From positions 903,001 through 967,000 of the forward strand of contig NZ_CP079203.1 in the NCBI RefSeq assembly GCF_019297835.1: a stretch of 64,000 nucleotides of DNA, in the 5' to 3' direction. Position 1 is the stretch's first letter, and each line of letters opens with the position of its first letter. The DNA is from Sphingomonas sanguinis. Its GTDB lineage: Bacteria > Pseudomonadota > Alphaproteobacteria > Sphingomonadales > Sphingomonadaceae. A program made the translations under genes and the position numbers. The notes under the pieces are model-generated. The model saw only the letters and a program-made list of their open reading frames with translations, was not told the DNA's origin and did no database searches. This document shows, piece by piece, positions 29,328 through 37,759 of the stretch.

Positions 29328-30611
29328 ATGAGCGACACCGCGAAATTCGAAATCGGCGGCAAGGGCTTTGACTATCCGGTCATGTCCGGCTCGATCGGCC
29401 CGGACGTGGTCGACATCCGCAAGCTCTATGCCCAGACGGGTGCCTTCACCTATGATCCCGGCTTCACCTCGACCGCGTCGTGCCGGTCGGAGCTGACCTA
29501 TATCGACGGCGACGAAGGCGTTCTGCTCCACCGCGGCTATCCGATCGGCGAGCTGGCCGAGAATAGCAGCTTCATGGAGGTCGCCTACCTCCTGCTGAAC
29601 GGCGAACTGCCCAACCAGGGCGAGCTGTCGGAATTCACCACCACTATCACGCGTCACACGATGGTGCATGAGCAGCTGGCGGCGTTCTTCCGTGGCTTCC
29701 GCCGCGATGCACACCCAATGGCGATCATGTGCGGCGTCGTCGGTGCGCTGTCGGCCTTCTACCACGATTCGACCGACATCCATGATCCGGTGCAGCGCAC
29801 CATCGCGTCGCACCGCCTGATCGCCAAGATCCCGACGATCGCGGCGATGGCGTATAAGTACAGCGTGGGCCAGCCCTTCCTGTACCCGGACAACTCGCTG
29901 TCCTACACCGGCAACTTCCTGCGCATGACCTTCGGCGTTCCGGCCGAGCCGTATGAGGTGAACCCGGCCGTCGAAAAGGCGATGGACCGCATCTTCATCC
30001 TGCACGCCGATCACGAGCAGAACGCGTCGACCTCGACCGTGCGTCTGGCGGGTTCGTCGGGTGCGAACCCGTTCGCGTGCATCGCGGCGGGCATCGCCTG
30101 CCTCTGGGGTCCGGCGCATGGCGGCGCGAACGAAGCCGCGCTCAACATGCTGCGCGAGATCGGCACCCCCGAGCGCATCCCCGAGTTCATCGCGCGCGCC
30201 AAGGACAAGAACGACCCGTTCCGCCTGATGGGCTTCGGTCACCGCGTCTACAAGAACTACGACCCGCGCGCGACCGTGATGCAGAAGACCGTGCGCGAAG
30301 TGTTCGACGCGCTGAAGGTCAATGATCCGCTGTTCGAGACGGCGCTCCGCCTCGAAGAGATCGCGCTGAACGACGAATATTTCGTCGAGAAGAAGCTGTT
30401 CCCGAACGTCGACTTCTATTCGGGCGTCATCCTGTCAGCGATCGGCTTCCCGACCGAGATGTTCACCGTGCTGTTCGCCCTCGCCCGCACCGTCGGCTGG
30501 GTCGCGCAGTGGAACGAGATGATCACCGATCCCGACCAGAAGATCGGCCGCCCGCGTCAGCTCTACACCGGCCCGACGCAGCGTTCCTACGTTCCGGTCG
30601 AGAAGCGCTAA
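29328..30611 (+). CDS. gltA: citrate synthase
   Basis: The 427-residue type II (hexameric) citrate synthase condenses oxaloacetate and acetyl-CoA. The catalytic His, His and Asp lie in the [12 protein letters not shown] segment (about residue 227), the [11 protein letters not shown] segment (about residue 268), and the conserved C-terminal region after [14 protein letters not shown]. The N-terminal beta domain ([13 protein letters not shown]) is typical of NADH-regulated enzymes. The RBS overlaps the gltX stop. Confidence 0.96.
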   Translation: MSDTAKFEIGGKGFDYPVMSGSIGPDVVDIRKLYAQTGAFTYDPGFTSTASCRSELTYIDGDEGVLLHRGYPIGELAENSSFMEVAYLLLNGELPNQGELSEFTTTITRHTMVHEQLAAFFRGFRRDAHPMAIMCGVVGALSAFYHDSTDIHDPVQRTIASHRLIAKIPTIAAMAYKYSVGQPFLYPDNSLSYTGNFLRMTFGVPAEPYEVNPAVEKAMDRIFILHADHEQNASTSTVRLAGSSGANPFACIAAGIACLWGPAHGGANEAALNMLREIGTPERIPEFIARAKDKNDPFRLMGFGHRVYKNYDPRATVMQKTVREVFDALKVNDPLFETALRLEEIALNDEYFVEKKLFPNVDFYSGVILSAIGFPTEMFTVLFALARTVGWVAQWNEMITDPDQKIGRPRQLYTGPTQRSYVPVEKR

Positions 30612-30614
30612 GCC

Positions 30615-30824
30615 ATGAACCGGGTCCGACCGATCCTGATCGCCATCGGCGTCATGCTGGCGCTGACGGGGGGATTATGGATCGGTCAGGGCCTGGGGTA
30701 TATCCATTGGCCCGAACAGAGCTTCATGCTCGGTCAGGGCGAATGGGCCGATCGCGGCGCCTTTGTCGCGATCGCCGGACTGGCGCTGATCCTGGTCGCG
30801 CGGCGGCTGCCCCGGCGGCGCTGA
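30615..30824 (+). CDS. small two-helix membrane protein
   Basis: A 69-residue protein with hydrophobic helices at about residues 7-26 and 46-62, a short polar loop between, and an Arg-rich end (RRLPRRR). It starts 3 bp after gltA and is followed by a strong terminator, so it is the last gene of gltX-gltA. The function is unknown. Confidence 0.7.
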   Translation: MNRVRPILIAIGVMLALTGGLWIGQGLGYIHWPEQSFMLGQGEWADRGAFVAIAGLALILVARRLPRRR

Positions 30825-30846
30825 GCGTATCACCCGGGCGACAAAG

Positions 30847-30872
30847 AAAAGGCTCCCTCGGGAGCCTTTTTT
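30847..30872. terminator. intrinsic terminator, usable on both strands
   Basis: An 11-bp perfect stem, AAAAGGCTCCC / GGGAGCCTTTT, with a 2-nt central gap is followed by more T on the plus strand. The A-run at the other end gives a T-tract on the minus strand. It ends gltX-gltA from the left; the kinase-like gene stop lies 2 bp past it. Confidence 0.9.
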
Positions 30873-30873
30873 G

Positions 30874-32226
30874 TTAGCGGGAGCGCAGGCGGAAGTGGAA
30901 GGAAGCGCCCTCGCCGGGCACGCTTTCGACATACAGGTCGCCGCCCATCGCGCGCGCCAGACGCCGGGCGATATAGAGGCCCAGACCATTGCCGCCCGGC
31001 TCGCTGGGGTCGACCCGTTCGAACTTCTCGAAGATGCGGGTCTGGTCCTCGGGCGCGATGCCCTTGCCGTGATCGATGACGCTGACCAGCGCCCATTCCC
31101 CGTCGCGCTCCGCCGTCACCGTCACTCCGCCGCCGCGCGGGGAATAGCGGATCGCATTGCCGATCAGGTTGATGAGGATCTGGAGGCAGCGACCGAAATC
31201 GCCGATCGCGGGCATTCCCTCGTCCAGGCTGGGACGGCGGATCGTCACGCCGGCAGCATCCGCGCGAACCCCCAGCAACCCGGCGGCACGGCGGGCGACA
31301 TCGGCCAGGTCGATCGGCGTGGCGGCCAGCCGGAAATCGGGCTGTTCGATCGCCTGCAACTCGACCAGATTGTCGACCAGCCCGATCAGATGCCGCCCGG
31401 CATGGGCGATGTCATTGGCATATTCGGCATATTCCGCCGCGATCGGCCCGTCGCTGCGCGCCGCGATGCTGTCGGCATTGGCGACGATCCGGGCCAGCGG
31501 CGTACGCAGCGCACGGTCCAGCCCGGCGGTGAAGCTCTCGGTCAGCGGCGGTCCGCCAGGATGAAGCGCAAGGTCTTCATCCCCCTCGCCCGGTTCGTCG
31601 ATCAGATAGGTCGCGCCGACCAGCCCCGCGATACCCCCCGTACCGTCATGACGGATCGCCGCCGAAAGCCGCACCGGCGCATCGGTCGGCCGCAGGCGGG
31701 CACCCCGCCCGTCCAGCGGCGCGGCGCCTTCGAGCAGCGGCGTTCCCGTGTCGAAGGCGAACAGGGCATTGAGCGGCCGCCCGAGCATCGCCAGCGAATC
31801 GAAACCATGACGTAGCCCCGCCCCCGGTGAGACGAAGGTCAGGCGCAGCGCCGCATCGGTCTCCCAACGAAAATCCGCGCCGGTCGCGGCGTGATCGGGC
31901 GGGGTGGCGACGGGCTTCCAAGCGCTGCGGTCGCGCCAGCCGCTGACGCTCAGGCGGATCTGCCCGGTTTCGGGGCGCGCTTGCACCCACAATTCCAGAT
32001 CGCCTTCGTCATCGGCGACCACGACCTGCCGCGACACCGCGATGCCCAAGCGCCGCGCCAGCCGCGCGATCCGGGCGATTGGTGCGACGGCGATGCAGTC
32101 GCTGACCCCGCCCCCGGCGCGCATGTGAAGCAACTCGATGGGCGGATCGGCCGACAGGATGTGATCGCCCGCATCCAGAATCGCGCGTGCGACCATCGAT
32201 TCGCCGGGGCTATCCATCGAGGTCAT
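30874..32226 (-). CDS. histidine-kinase homologue lacking the phosphoacceptor histidine
   Basis: The 450-residue soluble protein has a divergent PAS-like N-terminal region (about 115-215), a HisKA-type segment (232-290) and a complete HATPase domain. The ATPase motifs are intact: the N box with Asn353 and Asn356, the G1 box DHGKGIA (from 385) and the G2 box GNGLGL (412-417). The H box should read SHELRTPL but is DRALRTPL (237-244), so Arg238 replaces His and Ala239 replaces the adjacent Glu. It may act as an ATP-binding pseudokinase or scaffold. The ATG at 32226 overlaps the upstream stop; the frame extends further but is not protein-like. Confidence 0.85.
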   Translation of the reverse strand: MTSMDSPGESMVARAILDAGDHILSADPPIELLHMRAGGGVSDCIAVAPIARIARLARRLGIAVSRQVVVADDEGDLELWVQARPETGQIRLSVSGWRDRSAWKPVATPPDHAATGADFRWETDAALRLTFVSPGAGLRHGFDSLAMLGRPLNALFAFDTGTPLLEGAAPLDGRGARLRPTDAPVRLSAAIRHDGTGGIAGLVGATYLIDEPGEGDEDLALHPGGPPLTESFTAGLDRALRTPLARIVANADSIAARSDGPIAAEYAEYANDIAHAGRHLIGLVDNLVELQAIEQPDFRLAATPIDLADVARRAAGLLGVRADAAGVTIRRPSLDEGMPAIGDFGRCLQILINLIGNAIRYSPRGGGVTVTAERDGEWALVSVIDHGKGIAPEDQTRIFEKFERVDPSEPGGNGLGLYIARRLARAMGGDLYVESVPGEGASFHFRLRSR

Positions 32227-33275
32227 CGACGGTCCGTCCCATCCAGCCGCTCGATCGCCGCACGAAACGGCGTGGGCAGCGTCAGAGATGCGATAGCCCG
32301 GCGCGCCTCTGTCGCGGGAATGGCCATGATCGCGTCCAGCGCCTCGGCAAAGTCGTCGACATCGCGCCGCCCATCCGCCTCGCACAGCGACAAGCCGATG
32401 CGCGCGATCGTCGGTCGCTCCTGCTCCAGCGCCCGCAACGCCAGCCACAGCCGGTCGCCTTCCGGCTCCAGCACGATCTCGCGCACCATGTCATGCTCCA
32501 GGCCGAGCGCATGGGTCAGCAGCGCCACGAACAGGCCCAGCTGCCGGTCGGACAGGCTTTCCAGCAACAGATCGGGCAGTTCGCCCGGTCGCGCATCGAT
32601 CGCGGCCGCAAGCCGCATCGTCGCCGCACCCGGCCGGTCGGCGTCATCCCGCACCGCCAGCATCCGCTCGACCGCCTGGCACAGCGCCCGGTCCCAGGCC
32701 GGATCGTCACCCTCCCGCAGCGCCGCCGCCACGGTCCAGGTCAGCCGATCGTACAGTCGCGTCGGCAGGCCCACAGTCTCCTCCGCCTCACGCGCTTGGC
32801 CCTCCGCCACCAGCACGGCGCGGGCGGCAGCGGCCACGATACGGTCGGGGGCTTCGGTCAACCGGACCAGCAGGCTAGGCGCATCGCCCGCCATGGATTC
32901 GATCGGCAACGCGCGGGCGATCAGGTGCAGTCGAACCTGCGCGACCAGTTCGTCGACCAGCTCCGGCTCGGCCAAAGCGTCCGCGCGGTAGAGCCGTCGC
33001 ACGACCTGATCGGGCCTGATGCTCCGGGCATCCTGCGGCATCGCACGCTCCGCCTGTTGCAGCAGGTCGCGCGCAATCGTCTCGACCAGCAGGTGCAGTC
33101 GCGTCGTAACCTCGAAACGTACCTGATCGGTCAGCCGCGATTCGGCATCCAGCCTCAGGTCCAGAACCGCGCCACGCCGCCGCTCCGCCGCACGTGCGCG
33201 CGCCGCGCTCACGCGGTCGGATAGCCGCGTGGCTTGCCATTCGGAGGCATGATCTGGGCACGGTTCGGCCGCCAT
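32223..33275 (-). CDS. DUF2336-like protein
   Basis: A 350-residue, nearly all-helical soluble protein. A long Arg-rich N-terminal helix (RLSDRVSAARARAAERRRG) leads into a repeated helical core with LLVRLTEAPDRIV and LLLESLSDRQLGLFVALL segments that resemble DUF2336, a domain seen in alphaproteobacterial regulatory proteins. The assignment is by pattern, not by a profile search. Its stop overlaps the start of the kinase homologue (ATGA), so the two are almost surely made together and may form one complex. Confidence 0.65.
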   Translation of the reverse strand: MAAEPCPDHASEWQATRLSDRVSAARARAAERRRGAVLDLRLDAESRLTDQVRFEVTTRLHLLVETIARDLLQQAERAMPQDARSIRPDQVVRRLYRADALAEPELVDELVAQVRLHLIARALPIESMAGDAPSLLVRLTEAPDRIVAAAARAVLVAEGQAREAEETVGLPTRLYDRLTWTVAAALREGDDPAWDRALCQAVERMLAVRDDADRPGAATMRLAAAIDARPGELPDLLLESLSDRQLGLFVALLTHALGLEHDMVREIVLEPEGDRLWLALRALEQERPTIARIGLSLCEADGRRDVDDFAEALDAIMAIPATEARRAIASLTLPTPFRAAIERLDGTDRR

Positions 33276-33310
33276 GCGGCAGCGCTAATCCCTTTGGTGT
33301 TAAAGCGACA

Positions 33311-34495
33311 CTAAACTTGAGCGCGCAATGTCTCGATTGCGGACGCCAAAGTGACGATCGCATAAACGCTTGCGAGCGCCAGACCCCAGGGGACGATGCC
33401 GAGGAGCGCGGTTGGGAAGAGCACTAGAAGATAAGCGGGTGGGCTGGCCCACCAGCGCCGCCGGAAGCGATACAGCCCGGCGCGCTCGGCCAAAATACCC
33501 AGAATAATCAGCATCAACGCCAGGACCGGCGCAATATCCTCACCCGAGACCCGAAAGTCCTGCCAGCCCAGCGCCGCCACCGTCAGACCGGCCAGCGCGG
33601 CGATCGCCGCCGACCCGGCACGCGCCGCGCCCTGCTCGTCGCGCAACCCCGCCAGCGTCTCGCCCAGCCCCAGCCCCAGCGTCCCCGCAATGGCGATCAA
33701 CAGGCCAAAGGCGGGCAGCCCGAACAGGATCAACACCAGGCCGAGCAACCCCAATCCGGCCCCCACGCCGCCCGCGACATGCGCCGGGACCGAGCGTTCG
33801 ACCAAACGCGGCAAAGCAAGTCGCGCGAGCGGTGCAAGAATGTAGCGATCGAACCAGCTGCGCCGCCCCGATACCAGTCGCGCGACCACCGCCCGCCCGC
33901 GCGCATCCAGCGCCTCGGCCCGGTGGACGATGCCGTGCCCGGCCTTTTCCGCATCGGCGGGCAACAGAATATGCGTCGCCCGCGCCTGTGCCGCCAGCCG
34001 CAACAGGGTCGATTGCAGATCGTAATCGCGGGGAAGCGCCGCCACCTCGGCGACCCGGCGCGGATCGAGCCGCGCGACGCCCGCCCAGGCCATCTGGCCA
34101 CCGACCCGCTCCAGCCCGGCTTCGGCCTCCGCCTCGGGCAACACGATCAGCGCGTCATGCCCGGTATCGCGCAGGACCAGCGCGATCGTGTCCTCGGTGG
34201 TGATGAGGCCATCGGCCAGGACCAGCAGCCGCGACAGGGGATGGAGCTTTTCCGATGCTTCCACCGCGCTGCGCACCGTGTCGACCACCACGCCGCGCTG
34301 CGCGATGCGAGCGATCGCGCCGAGCAGTTCCGGGGTCAGCCGAGCGACCACGATGATGATCTGCGCCGCCCCCGCCGCGATCAGCAGCCGCGCCTGATAT
34401 TCGATCAGGGTGACGCCCGCGAAAGGCAGGGTGGCCGTCAGCCGACCGGGGCGGTCGTCGGCGTCGTCAATCGCAAAGAGAAGACCGGAGAGCAT
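33311..34495 (-). CDS. nucleotidyltransferase-like N-terminus fused to a membrane domain
   Basis: The 394-residue protein has an N-terminal Rossmann-like region (residues 1-190) with FAGVTLIEYQARLLIAAGA, the helix pattern of sugar-nucleotide transferases. A bridging R-S-W-F-D-R-Y stretch and a hydrophobic C-terminal half (about 235-390, five or six helices) follow. This order recalls the bifunctional CTP:inositol-1-phosphate cytidylyltransferase/CDP-alcohol transferase. However, the CDP-alcohol motif (D-x2-DG-x2-AR-x8-G-x3-D-x3-D) is missing. It is probably a degenerate relative with another role; confidence in the link is low. Confidence 0.6.
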   Translation of the reverse strand: MLSGLLFAIDDADDRPGRLTATLPFAGVTLIEYQARLLIAAGAAQIIIVVARLTPELLGAIARIAQRGVVVDTVRSAVEASEKLHPLSRLLVLADGLITTEDTIALVLRDTGHDALIVLPEAEAEAGLERVGGQMAWAGVARLDPRRVAEVAALPRDYDLQSTLLRLAAQARATHILLPADAEKAGHGIVHRAEALDARGRAVVARLVSGRRSWFDRYILAPLARLALPRLVERSVPAHVAGGVGAGLGLLGLVLILFGLPAFGLLIAIAGTLGLGLGETLAGLRDEQGAARAGSAAIAALAGLTVAALGWQDFRVSGEDIAPVLALMLIILGILAERAGLYRFRRRWWASPPAYLLVLFPTALLGIVPWGLALASVYAIVTLASAIETLRAQV

Positions 34496-34547
34496 CGCGT
34501 GCTGTTAGGCGCTAGTCGCGCGCCATGCCAGCCCCGTCCCTGCGCGT

Positions 34548-34841
34548 TTAAAGACGCGCGACCTGATCCCCGATCCGGTCGAGCAGCTGGGGGTCCGGAG
34601 CATCGCGCTCGGCCGCCTGCGCCGCCAGGGTCATCAGCGGCAGCGCGTTGACGCTGGCCGCCAGCCCCTTCAGCCGCAGCGCCGCCTCGCGCCATTCGCG
34701 GGCGTCTCCGGCCATGTGCATGGCCTCCATCGCGCGGGTCACGCCCTCGACAAAGGCACGGCGAAGATCCTGAATAACGGCCGGTTCATCACCGGCTACC
34801 GCCGCCAGGGTAGAATCGATCGTTCCGTGCTCATAGGTCAT
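34548..34841 (-). CDS. Hpt-like domain protein lacking the phosphohistidine
   Basis: A 97-residue helical protein with the histidine-phosphotransfer pattern. The key motif H-x-L-K-G appears as L-R-L-K-G at residues 55-59 (AALRLKGLAASV), so the His is Leu55. Flanking helices (VIQDLRRAFVEGV and LMTLAAQAAE) match the Hpt four-helix bundle. It cannot carry phosphate on that position. A role as a decoy, a response-regulator binder or a plain structural bundle is possible. It is divergent from the coiled-coil gene, with starts about 100 bp apart. Confidence 0.65.
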   Translation of the reverse strand: MTYEHGTIDSTLAAVAGDEPAVIQDLRRAFVEGVTRAMEAMHMAGDAREWREAALRLKGLAASVNALPLMTLAAQAAERDAPDPQLLDRIGDQVARL

Positions 34842-34942
34842 TGCCGTCGCTTAAACCCGACCATGGCTGCACGGAATAGCGCAATTCGCTTTCTGCCGTC
34901 GGCAAACGTGATAAACCGGCCCATTGTGACACGGGGGCCAAG

Positions 34943-37261
34943 ATGATCGTCGATATGCGCGCAGAGCGGCAGGACAGGTCGGACATGCCGCACGCGGAGG
35001 CGGACATGCTCGACTATGCCCCCCTGCCCCCGGTCGAGGACACGCCCGCCACTTCGCCCGCAGCGCCCGGCCCCTGGCTGGAGGAAAGCGCGGTGCCGTT
35101 CCACGATCAGCCGCCCGCGCGCTGGCCGCTGATCGTCGCGATCCTGGTCTCGGTCCTGTGGGTCGCGGCCGTGCTGGGCTGGGGAATTTCCACCACTGCT
35201 TCGCTATCGGCCGCGACGTTCGCGCCGATGGGAACGCTGGCACTGGCCGGGCCGATGCTGGTCGCGATCCTCTGGCTGGTTGGACAGCGGAGCAGTCGTG
35301 CCGAGCAGCGCCGCTTCGCCCTGACCGCCCGCGACATGCGTGACGAAGCGGCGGCACTGGAACGCGCGGTCGCCGCGATCGGACAGGCACTGGCCGCCAA
35401 CCGCTCCGAATTGTCGGCACAGGCGATCGCACTGTCCGAAATGGCGCAGGCCGCCGAAACCCGCTTCAACACCATCGCCCGCGATCTGGCCGACGATATC
35501 CAGATGGTCGAGGCGCATGGCCGGACGCTCGCCGACATCGCTGGGACCAGCCAGGCGAGCCTGACCCAATTGCTCGATGCCCTGCCCCGCGCGGCCGAGG
35601 AGGTCGGCGAGGCGAGCGACCGGATGGCGGAAGCGGCGCGCTCGGCCGAAACCCATGCCGCCGCGCTCGACGCGCAGTTCGTCGCGCTCGGTCGGCGCGG
35701 GCAGGATGCCGATACCATCGCCAGCGGCGCGGCGCTTCGCCTCGCCACGCATATCGAACAGATGGAGGCGACCAGCCGCACCGCCAGCGAGCATCTGGAA
35801 AACGTCACCGCCAATGTCGCGACGACGATCGACGCGCTGCTCGATCGGACCGCCGAGGCGATCGACCAGTCGCGCAAGGGCATCGCCGCGCAGGGTGAGG
35901 CGATGCTAGCGATGGTCGCCGCAAATCAGGCGGCGCTCGACAGCGCCGCGCGCGACAGCGCCGATGCGCTCGCCGAACGGCTGACCCATGTCGATGGCGC
36001 GGTCGCCCGCCTGACCTCCGAACTGGAAGCACAGCGGGTCGCGGGCGAGACGATGATCGATACGCTCGATACCGAGCTGGAGCGGGTCGAGACGCGGATC
36101 GCGGTGCTCCATACCCAAGGCACCGAAAAGTCGCAGATGCTGGCCGCCTCGATCAGCGCGCTGGGCGGGTCGGCGGACGCGATGACCGGCGCGCTGGAGG
36201 CGGGCGAAACCATGGCCAACCGCGTCATCGGCACGACTGAGACGCTGCTGATCGCGCTCGATGCCGCCGCGCGCGAGATCGATGAGACGCTGCCCGAGGC
36301 GCTGGGCCGTCTCGACCAGCGGATGCATGCCAGCCATGAGGTCGTGGTCGAAACCAAGCCCGAACTGCTCGCGCTGGTCGCGGCGGCCGAGAGCACGCAT
36401 GAGGCGATCGAGGCGATTGCTGACGTCATCGCCGAACAGCGCCAGACGCTGGAGACGCTATCGGGTTCGCTGATCGAAACCCTGTCGACCGGTCGGGCCA
36501 AGGCCGATGCGCTGGGCATGATGGTCGAGGAGACGATCGAGCGCTCGCACCAGTTCGCCGACGAGGCCGCGCCGAAGCTGGTGGATGCGCTGCTCCGCGT
36601 CCGCGAAACCGCTGCGACAGCCGCTGAAAAGGCACGCGAGACGCTGGCCGATGTCATCCCCCAGGCCGCCAGCGCACTGGAAATCGCCAGCGCCGAGGCG
36701 ATGCGGCGCGCGACCGGCGACACCGTCGAACGGCAGGTCCACGCCATTGTCGACGCCACGCAGAGCGCGGTCGAGGCCGCGACCCGCGCGACCGAGCGTC
36801 TGGCGCGTCAGGCCGACATGATCGTCGAGAAGACCGCCATCGTCGAATCGCGGATCGAAGAAGCGCGCACCGAGCGCGAAGAGGCCGACCGCGACAATTT
36901 CGCCCGCCGTGCCTCGCTGCTGGTCGAATCGCTCAACTCCGCGTCGATCGACATCACCAAAATCTACGCGCCCGAAGTCACGGACAGCGCCTGGGCCGCC
37001 TATCTGAAGGGTGATCGCGGCGTCTTCACCCGGCGCGCGGTGCGTATCCTCGACTCGCATCAGGCGCGCGACATCGCCGATCTGTATGACGAGGATCCCA
37101 AGTTCCGCGACCATGTGAACCGCTATATCCATGATTTCGAGGCGATGCTGCGCGGCGTGCTCGCCCAGCGCGACGGATCGCCGCTGGGCGTGACGTTGCT
37201 GTCGTCGGACATGGGCAAGCTCTATGTGGCGCTCGCACAGGCGATCGAGCGGTTGCGGTAA
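34943..37261 (+). CDS. membrane-anchored long coiled-coil protein
   Basis: The 772-residue protein has an acidic, Pro-rich cytoplasmic start (1-58), two membrane helices (about 61-82 and 91-113), a long Ala/Glu/Arg-rich helical region (about 118-680), and a conserved-looking C-terminal domain (about 690-772: YAPEVTDSAWAAYLKGDRG...). Two helices plus a long cytoplasmic coiled coil is the plan of Caulobacter TipN, a polarity marker, but I cannot show homology. Chemoreceptor-like motifs (hairpin tip) are not seen. It is divergent from the Hpt-like gene. Confidence 0.75.
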   Translation: MIVDMRAERQDRSDMPHAEADMLDYAPLPPVEDTPATSPAAPGPWLEESAVPFHDQPPARWPLIVAILVSVLWVAAVLGWGISTTASLSAATFAPMGTLALAGPMLVAILWLVGQRSSRAEQRRFALTARDMRDEAAALERAVAAIGQALAANRSELSAQAIALSEMAQAAETRFNTIARDLADDIQMVEAHGRTLADIAGTSQASLTQLLDALPRAAEEVGEASDRMAEAARSAETHAAALDAQFVALGRRGQDADTIASGAALRLATHIEQMEATSRTASEHLENVTANVATTIDALLDRTAEAIDQSRKGIAAQGEAMLAMVAANQAALDSAARDSADALAERLTHVDGAVARLTSELEAQRVAGETMIDTLDTELERVETRIAVLHTQGTEKSQMLAASISALGGSADAMTGALEAGETMANRVIGTTETLLIALDAAAREIDETLPEALGRLDQRMHASHEVVVETKPELLALVAAAESTHEAIEAIADVIAEQRQTLETLSGSLIETLSTGRAKADALGMMVEETIERSHQFADEAAPKLVDALLRVRETAATAAEKARETLADVIPQAASALEIASAEAMRRATGDTVERQVHAIVDATQSAVEAATRATERLARQADMIVEKTAIVESRIEEARTEREEADRDNFARRASLLVESLNSASIDITKIYAPEVTDSAWAAYLKGDRGVFTRRAVRILDSHQARDIADLYDEDPKFRDHVNRYIHDFEAMLRGVLAQRDGSPLGVTLLSSDMGKLYVALAQAIERLR

Positions 37262-37268
37262 CTGGGCA

Positions 37269-37347
37269 ACTTCGACCTCGCTCAGTGCGAACGGAGGGCG
37301 GAAGCCATCACCTCCCACCGCCGTTCAGCCTGAGCGAAGTCGAAGGC
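37269..37347. repeat. intergenic palindromic repeat (TTCAGCCTGAGCGAAGTC type)
   Basis: CTTCGACCTCGCTCAG at 37270 faces CGTTCAGCCTGAGCGAAGTC at 37322. It lies between convergent coiled-coil and VOC genes, starting just 8 bp past the first stop. Confidence 0.7.
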
Positions 37348-37359
37348 CAAGGGCAACCC

Positions 37360-37743
37360 TCACCCGTTCAGCGCATAGACCCGCAACCGGTGCCCATCGG
37401 GATCAAGCGCGACGAAGCTCCGCCCGAACGGCCGATCCGTCGGCGGCATCAACATCGTCACACCCTGCGCCACCCAATCCGCATGGCAGAGATCCACCTC
37501 GTGATGTTCACGCTTGAAACCCAATTCGATGGAGCCCGTCTCCCCCTGCGCAGGCGGATCGATCACATCGCGACGCCACAGGCCCAGGGTCGTGCCCGAT
37601 CCCATCACGAACAGGGTGAAGGCGTCACCGGCATCGCCCGGCTCGCGCTGCAAAACGCCGCGGTAAAAGTCGGTGCTGGTCCCCATGTCGGCGACGTGCA
37701 GCAGGATCGTGGTGGTTGGACAGGTCATCAAATGCTCCTTCAT
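37360..37743 (-). CDS. VOC family (glyoxalase/bleomycin-resistance fold) protein
   Basis: The 127-residue protein shows paired beta-alpha-beta-beta-beta units: ILLHVADMGTSTDFYRGVL at the start and FGRSFVALDPDGHRLRVYAL at the end. The latter is the conserved D-P-D-G-H-x-L pattern of single-domain VOC proteins. Members bind metal or small ligands and range from glyoxalase to antibiotic-binding proteins; the ligand is unknown. A second Met five codons in is an alternative start. A WYL regulator lies directly upstream. Confidence 0.85.
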   Translation of the reverse strand: MKEHLMTCPTTTILLHVADMGTSTDFYRGVLQREPGDAGDAFTLFVMGSGTTLGLWRRDVIDPPAQGETGSIELGFKREHHEVDLCHADWVAQGVTMLMPPTDRPFGRSFVALDPDGHRLRVYALNG

Positions 37744-37759
37744 TCGAGAGGAGCACCGC

